This document shows, one piece after another, positions 62,140 to 64,000 of a DNA stretch of 64,000 nt. The position numbers and the translations under genes are program-made. The notes beneath the pieces were generated by a model, which was not told the DNA's origin, did not search any database, and saw only the letters and a list, made by a program, of their open reading frames with translations. How positions within the stretch are numbered: the first letter of the stretch is position 1; every line of letters begins with the position of its first letter. Source of the DNA: JAZNQL01 sp045531205 (GTDB taxonomy: Bacteria > Bacillota > Clostridia > UMGS1883 > UMGS1540); contig JAZSDN010000050.1 in assembly GCA_045531205.1 (NCBI GenBank), positions 1-64,000 on the forward strand. Reading direction: 5' to 3'.

Positions 62140-63451
62140 CTTTTTCTTCTCCTTTACTCTTTGCCTTTTTAGTTATTTTTGCATTGTCAACCAAGAATGT
62201 CAGAGTTTTGTTTACAGATAAATCAGCCTTTAAGCCGTCCATGGAATTCTTCATAATGTTCTTAACCTTCTTAAGTTCCATGTTATACTGTTCTGACATT
62301 TTCTTAAGTTCTTCTTCTATTTCTTCTTTTGTAATTTCAATCTTTTCAATTTCAGCAATTTTTTCTAAAATAAGGTTAATCTTTACAGATCTTGCTGCAC
62401 CTTCTTTAAACTGACCGCGCATTGTCGCTTCGTCAATGCCTGTAATCTGCTGATACTGTTCTAAAGTAATTCCCTGTGCAGAAATTCTGTATTCAAAATC
62501 CTGCAACATTCTGTCTATCTGTGCTTCTACCATGCATTCAGGAATATCAATTTCTGTTTTTTCTGCAATGGCATCAACTATTTTATCTTCAGTTTCTCTC
62601 TTTGCACGAACATTGTTAGCTTCTGTCATTTTAGCCTTAATGTCTGCTTTTAATTCATCAAGTGTATCAAATTCACTTACATCTTTTGCAAATTCATCAT
62701 CAGCTGCAGGAAGTTCTTTCTTCTTAACTTCGTTAATCTTTACCTTGAATACAGCTTCTTTGCCAGCAAGGTCTTCAGCATGATATTCTGTGGGGAATGT
62801 AACATTTACTTCAACTTCCTGACCTGCCTTTTTACCGATAAGCTGGTCTTCAAATCCGGGGATAAACTGTCCTGAACCAAGTTCAAGGTTGTGGTTTTCA
62901 CCCTTACCGCCGTCAAATGCAACACCGTCAACAAAGCCTTCGTAATCAATAACAGCAATGTTGCCCTTCTTTGCAGCTGTTTCGATTGAAACGAGTCTTG
63001 CATTCTGTTCGCGACGTCTGTCTATTTCAGCATTAACATCTTTTGCCAATACTTTATATTCTATTTTATCCAGTTTGATTCCTTTGTATTCAGCAACTTC
63101 AAATTCAGGCTTAACTGTAACTGTAGCGGTAAACACAAATGCTTTGCCTGTTTCAAGCTGTTCAATATCAACTTCAGGTCGATCAACAGGGTTTATGCCG
63201 CTTTTTGCTACTGCTTTATCATATGCATCGGGGCATACAAAGTTTATAGCATCTTCATAAAAAACGCCTTCTCCATAGTATTTTTCGCAAACTTTACGGG
63301 GAGCTTTACCCTTGCGGAAGCCGGGAACAGATATGTATTTTACATTTTTACGATATGCTTTTTCCACACCTTCTTCAAATGCCTGCTTGTCAACTTCAAT
63401 AGTTAACTTAACCTTATTGTTTTCTAACTTTTCAACGTTTTTTACTTTCAT
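62105..63451 (-). CDS. tig: Trigger factor
   Basis: 448 residues. N-terminal ribosome-binding domain with PGFRKGKAPRK (the signature loop), a FKBP-type prolyl isomerase domain (about 150-245) and a C-terminal chaperone domain. It folds nascent chains at the ribosome. The last 35 bases overlap clpP. A promoter is at 63487-63514. Confidence 0.97.
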   Translation of the reverse strand: MKVKNVEKLENNKVKLTIEVDKQAFEEGVEKAYRKNVKYISVPGFRKGKAPRKVCEKYYGEGVFYEDAINFVCPDAYDKAVAKSGINPVDRPEVDIEQLETGKAFVFTATVTVKPEFEVAEYKGIKLDKIEYKVLAKDVNAEIDRRREQNARLVSIETAAKKGNIAVIDYEGFVDGVAFDGGKGENHNLELGSGQFIPGFEDQLIGKKAGQEVEVNVTFPTEYHAEDLAGKEAVFKVKINEVKKKELPAADDEFAKDVSEFDTLDELKADIKAKMTEANNVRAKRETEDKIVDAIAEKTEIDIPECMVEAQIDRMLQDFEYRISAQGITLEQYQQITGIDEATMRGQFKEGAARSVKINLILEKIAEIEKIEITKEEIEEELKKMSEQYNMELKKVKNIMKNSMDGLKADLSVNKTLTFLVDNAKITKKAKSKGEEKDESGADGNRAD

Positions 63452-63486
63452 TAGTTATTCCTCCAAGCTTTATAATACAATTTAAT

Positions 63487-63514
63487 ATTATAACACAAAA
63501 AATTAAAATTTCAA
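63487..63514 (-). promoter_or_regulatory. tig-clpP-clpX promoter
   Basis: TTGAAA (63514-63509) and TATAAT (63492-63487), 16 nt apart; GGAGG follows before the tig ATG. Confidence 0.65.
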
Positions 63515-63560
63515 TAGTTAAATGTAAAATTTTTCAATATTTTTAAGCTTTTTGTATAAT

Positions 63561-63582
63561 AAAAGCGCCTTTTAAAAGGCGC
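63561..63582 (-). terminator. Terminator of the AbrB-type gene
   Basis: GCGCCTTTT and AAAAGGCGC form a perfect nine-base stem, followed on the minus strand by TTTTATT. Confidence 0.8.
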
Positions 63583-63600
63583 ATTCATTTTTATATGCTT

Positions 63601-63840
63601 TTATTTTGAAAGCTCTGCCGCACAAGTTGGGCAAATATTTTTGCCGCGGAATAAAAAAACATCTTTTGCATCACCGCAGAATACGCACGAAGGTTCATAT
63701 TTTTTTAAGATTATGCTGTTACCGTCAACATAAATCTCCAAAGAATCTTTTTCAGCTATATCCAAAGTTCTTCTTAATTCAATAGGAAGAACTACCCTTC
63801 CGAGTTCATCAACTTTTCTTACTACGCCTGTAGCTTTCAT
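63601..63840 (-). CDS. abrB: AbrB-family transition-state regulator with zinc knuckle
   Basis: 79 residues. Swapped-hairpin DNA-binding domain KATGVVRKVDELGRVVLPIE (1-50), followed by a CVFC and CPTC pair that probably binds zinc (55-73), replacing the usual AbrB tail. This variant is seen in Clostridia. The ATG at 63840 has GGAGGGG upstream; the longer frame to 63855 is not used. It may control growth-phase and sporulation genes. Confidence 0.92.
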   Translation of the reverse strand: MKATGVVRKVDELGRVVLPIELRRTLDIAEKDSLEIYVDGNSIILKKYEPSCVFCGDAKDVFLFRGKNICPTCAAELSK

Positions 63841-63877
63841 TATTTTCCCCTCCAAATATTTTCTTTAACAAAATTAA

Positions 63878-63905
63878 TAGTATCACATAAAAAAAGGCTT
63901 GTCAA
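63878..63905 (-). promoter_or_regulatory. Promoter of the AbrB-type gene
   Basis: A perfect TTGACA (63905-63900) with a GATACT-type -10 at 15 nt or TACTAT at 18 nt spacing. Confidence 0.5.
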
Positions 63906-63980
63906 TCAGTAATTTGAAAAAAATGTAAATTTTATCATATAAAAATACAAAAAGACATATTTTTTCAAGAGGTGTTTTTT

Positions 63981-64000
63981 ATGCTTAATTTTATATGGCC
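63981..64000 (+). CDS. spmA: 5' end of a probable spore maturation gene (spmA)
   Basis: ATG at 63981 follows AAGAGGTG and reads MLNFIWP before the window ends. Spore maturation protein A homologues start M-x-N-x-I-W in this way. Only six to seven residues are visible, so the name is tentative. Confidence 0.4.

Overview
The window is AT-rich bacterial DNA from an endospore-forming, anaerobic Firmicute of the class Clostridia; the genus cannot be fixed from the sequence. Evidence for sporulation is an alpha/beta-type SASP (17159-17350), a GerW/YtfJ protein, a DacF-type carboxypeptidase, SpoIVB, a PdaA-like deacetylase and the probable start of spmA at the right edge. Evidence for a Gram-positive, low-GC background is CtsR-McsA-McsB-ClpC with its operator, LexA with Bacillus-type boxes, RNase J, ScpAB and strong AGGAGG ribosome-binding sites. 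Two glycyl-radical enzymes with activases point to anaerobic life. No rRNA, tRNA, CRISPR array or transposase was seen. No gene-free stretch exceeds 300 bases.

Layout. 1-3760 is a small carbohydrate island: two beta-propeller, glycosidase-like proteins around a PocR-AraC regulator. 3796-10552 holds DNA maintenance: the divergent SOS pair lexA/yneA-like with LexA boxes, a Xer-type recombinase, a cell-wall amidase, ruvC-ruvA-ruvB, a half-size EamA transporter and an unannotated 28-residue membrane peptide. 10781-13387 is argG-argH. 13364-23828 is a minus-strand housekeeping and sporulation block (TPR protein, mannitol-1-P dehydrogenase-like, RNase J, SASP, RluB, DacF, YtfJ, ScpB-ScpA, M50 protease, LysA). 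23990-28365 is the CtsR heat-shock operon. 28474-42486 mixes transporters (EamA, PnuC behind a structured leader, SulP), pyrophosphatase, RNase HII, a dockerin-bearing secreted protein, and a minus-strand run with DusB, GtrA, HAD, PsiE, FliB-like, DUF1538 and a tandem P-II-like protein. 42618-46613 has a PTS EIIC-like protein and TrkA-TrkH.

The accessory region is 46669-57481. It carries a psicose/tagatose epimerase and a fucose/arabinose isomerase-like protein facing a second PocR-AraC regulator, then two glycyl-radical enzyme (GRE) modules. Module 1 is an AraC DNA-binding domain fused in frame to a full GRE, plus its activase. Module 2 is IclR regulator, a short GRE and an activase, translationally coupled. 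Between the modules lies a 132-base 3' fragment of a second, diverged spoIVB with its own terminator. The intact spoIVB borders module 2 on the other side, so the GRE modules appear to have arrived by recombination at the spoIVB 3' end.

57521-64000 returns to core genes: spoIVB, pdaA-like, an esterase, clpX, clpP, tig, an AbrB-type regulator and the first codons of spmA. The most interesting items are the AraC-GRE fusion, the spoIVB scar, the pnuC leader RNA, the 28-residue peptide beside ruvC, and the unusual spoIVB start.
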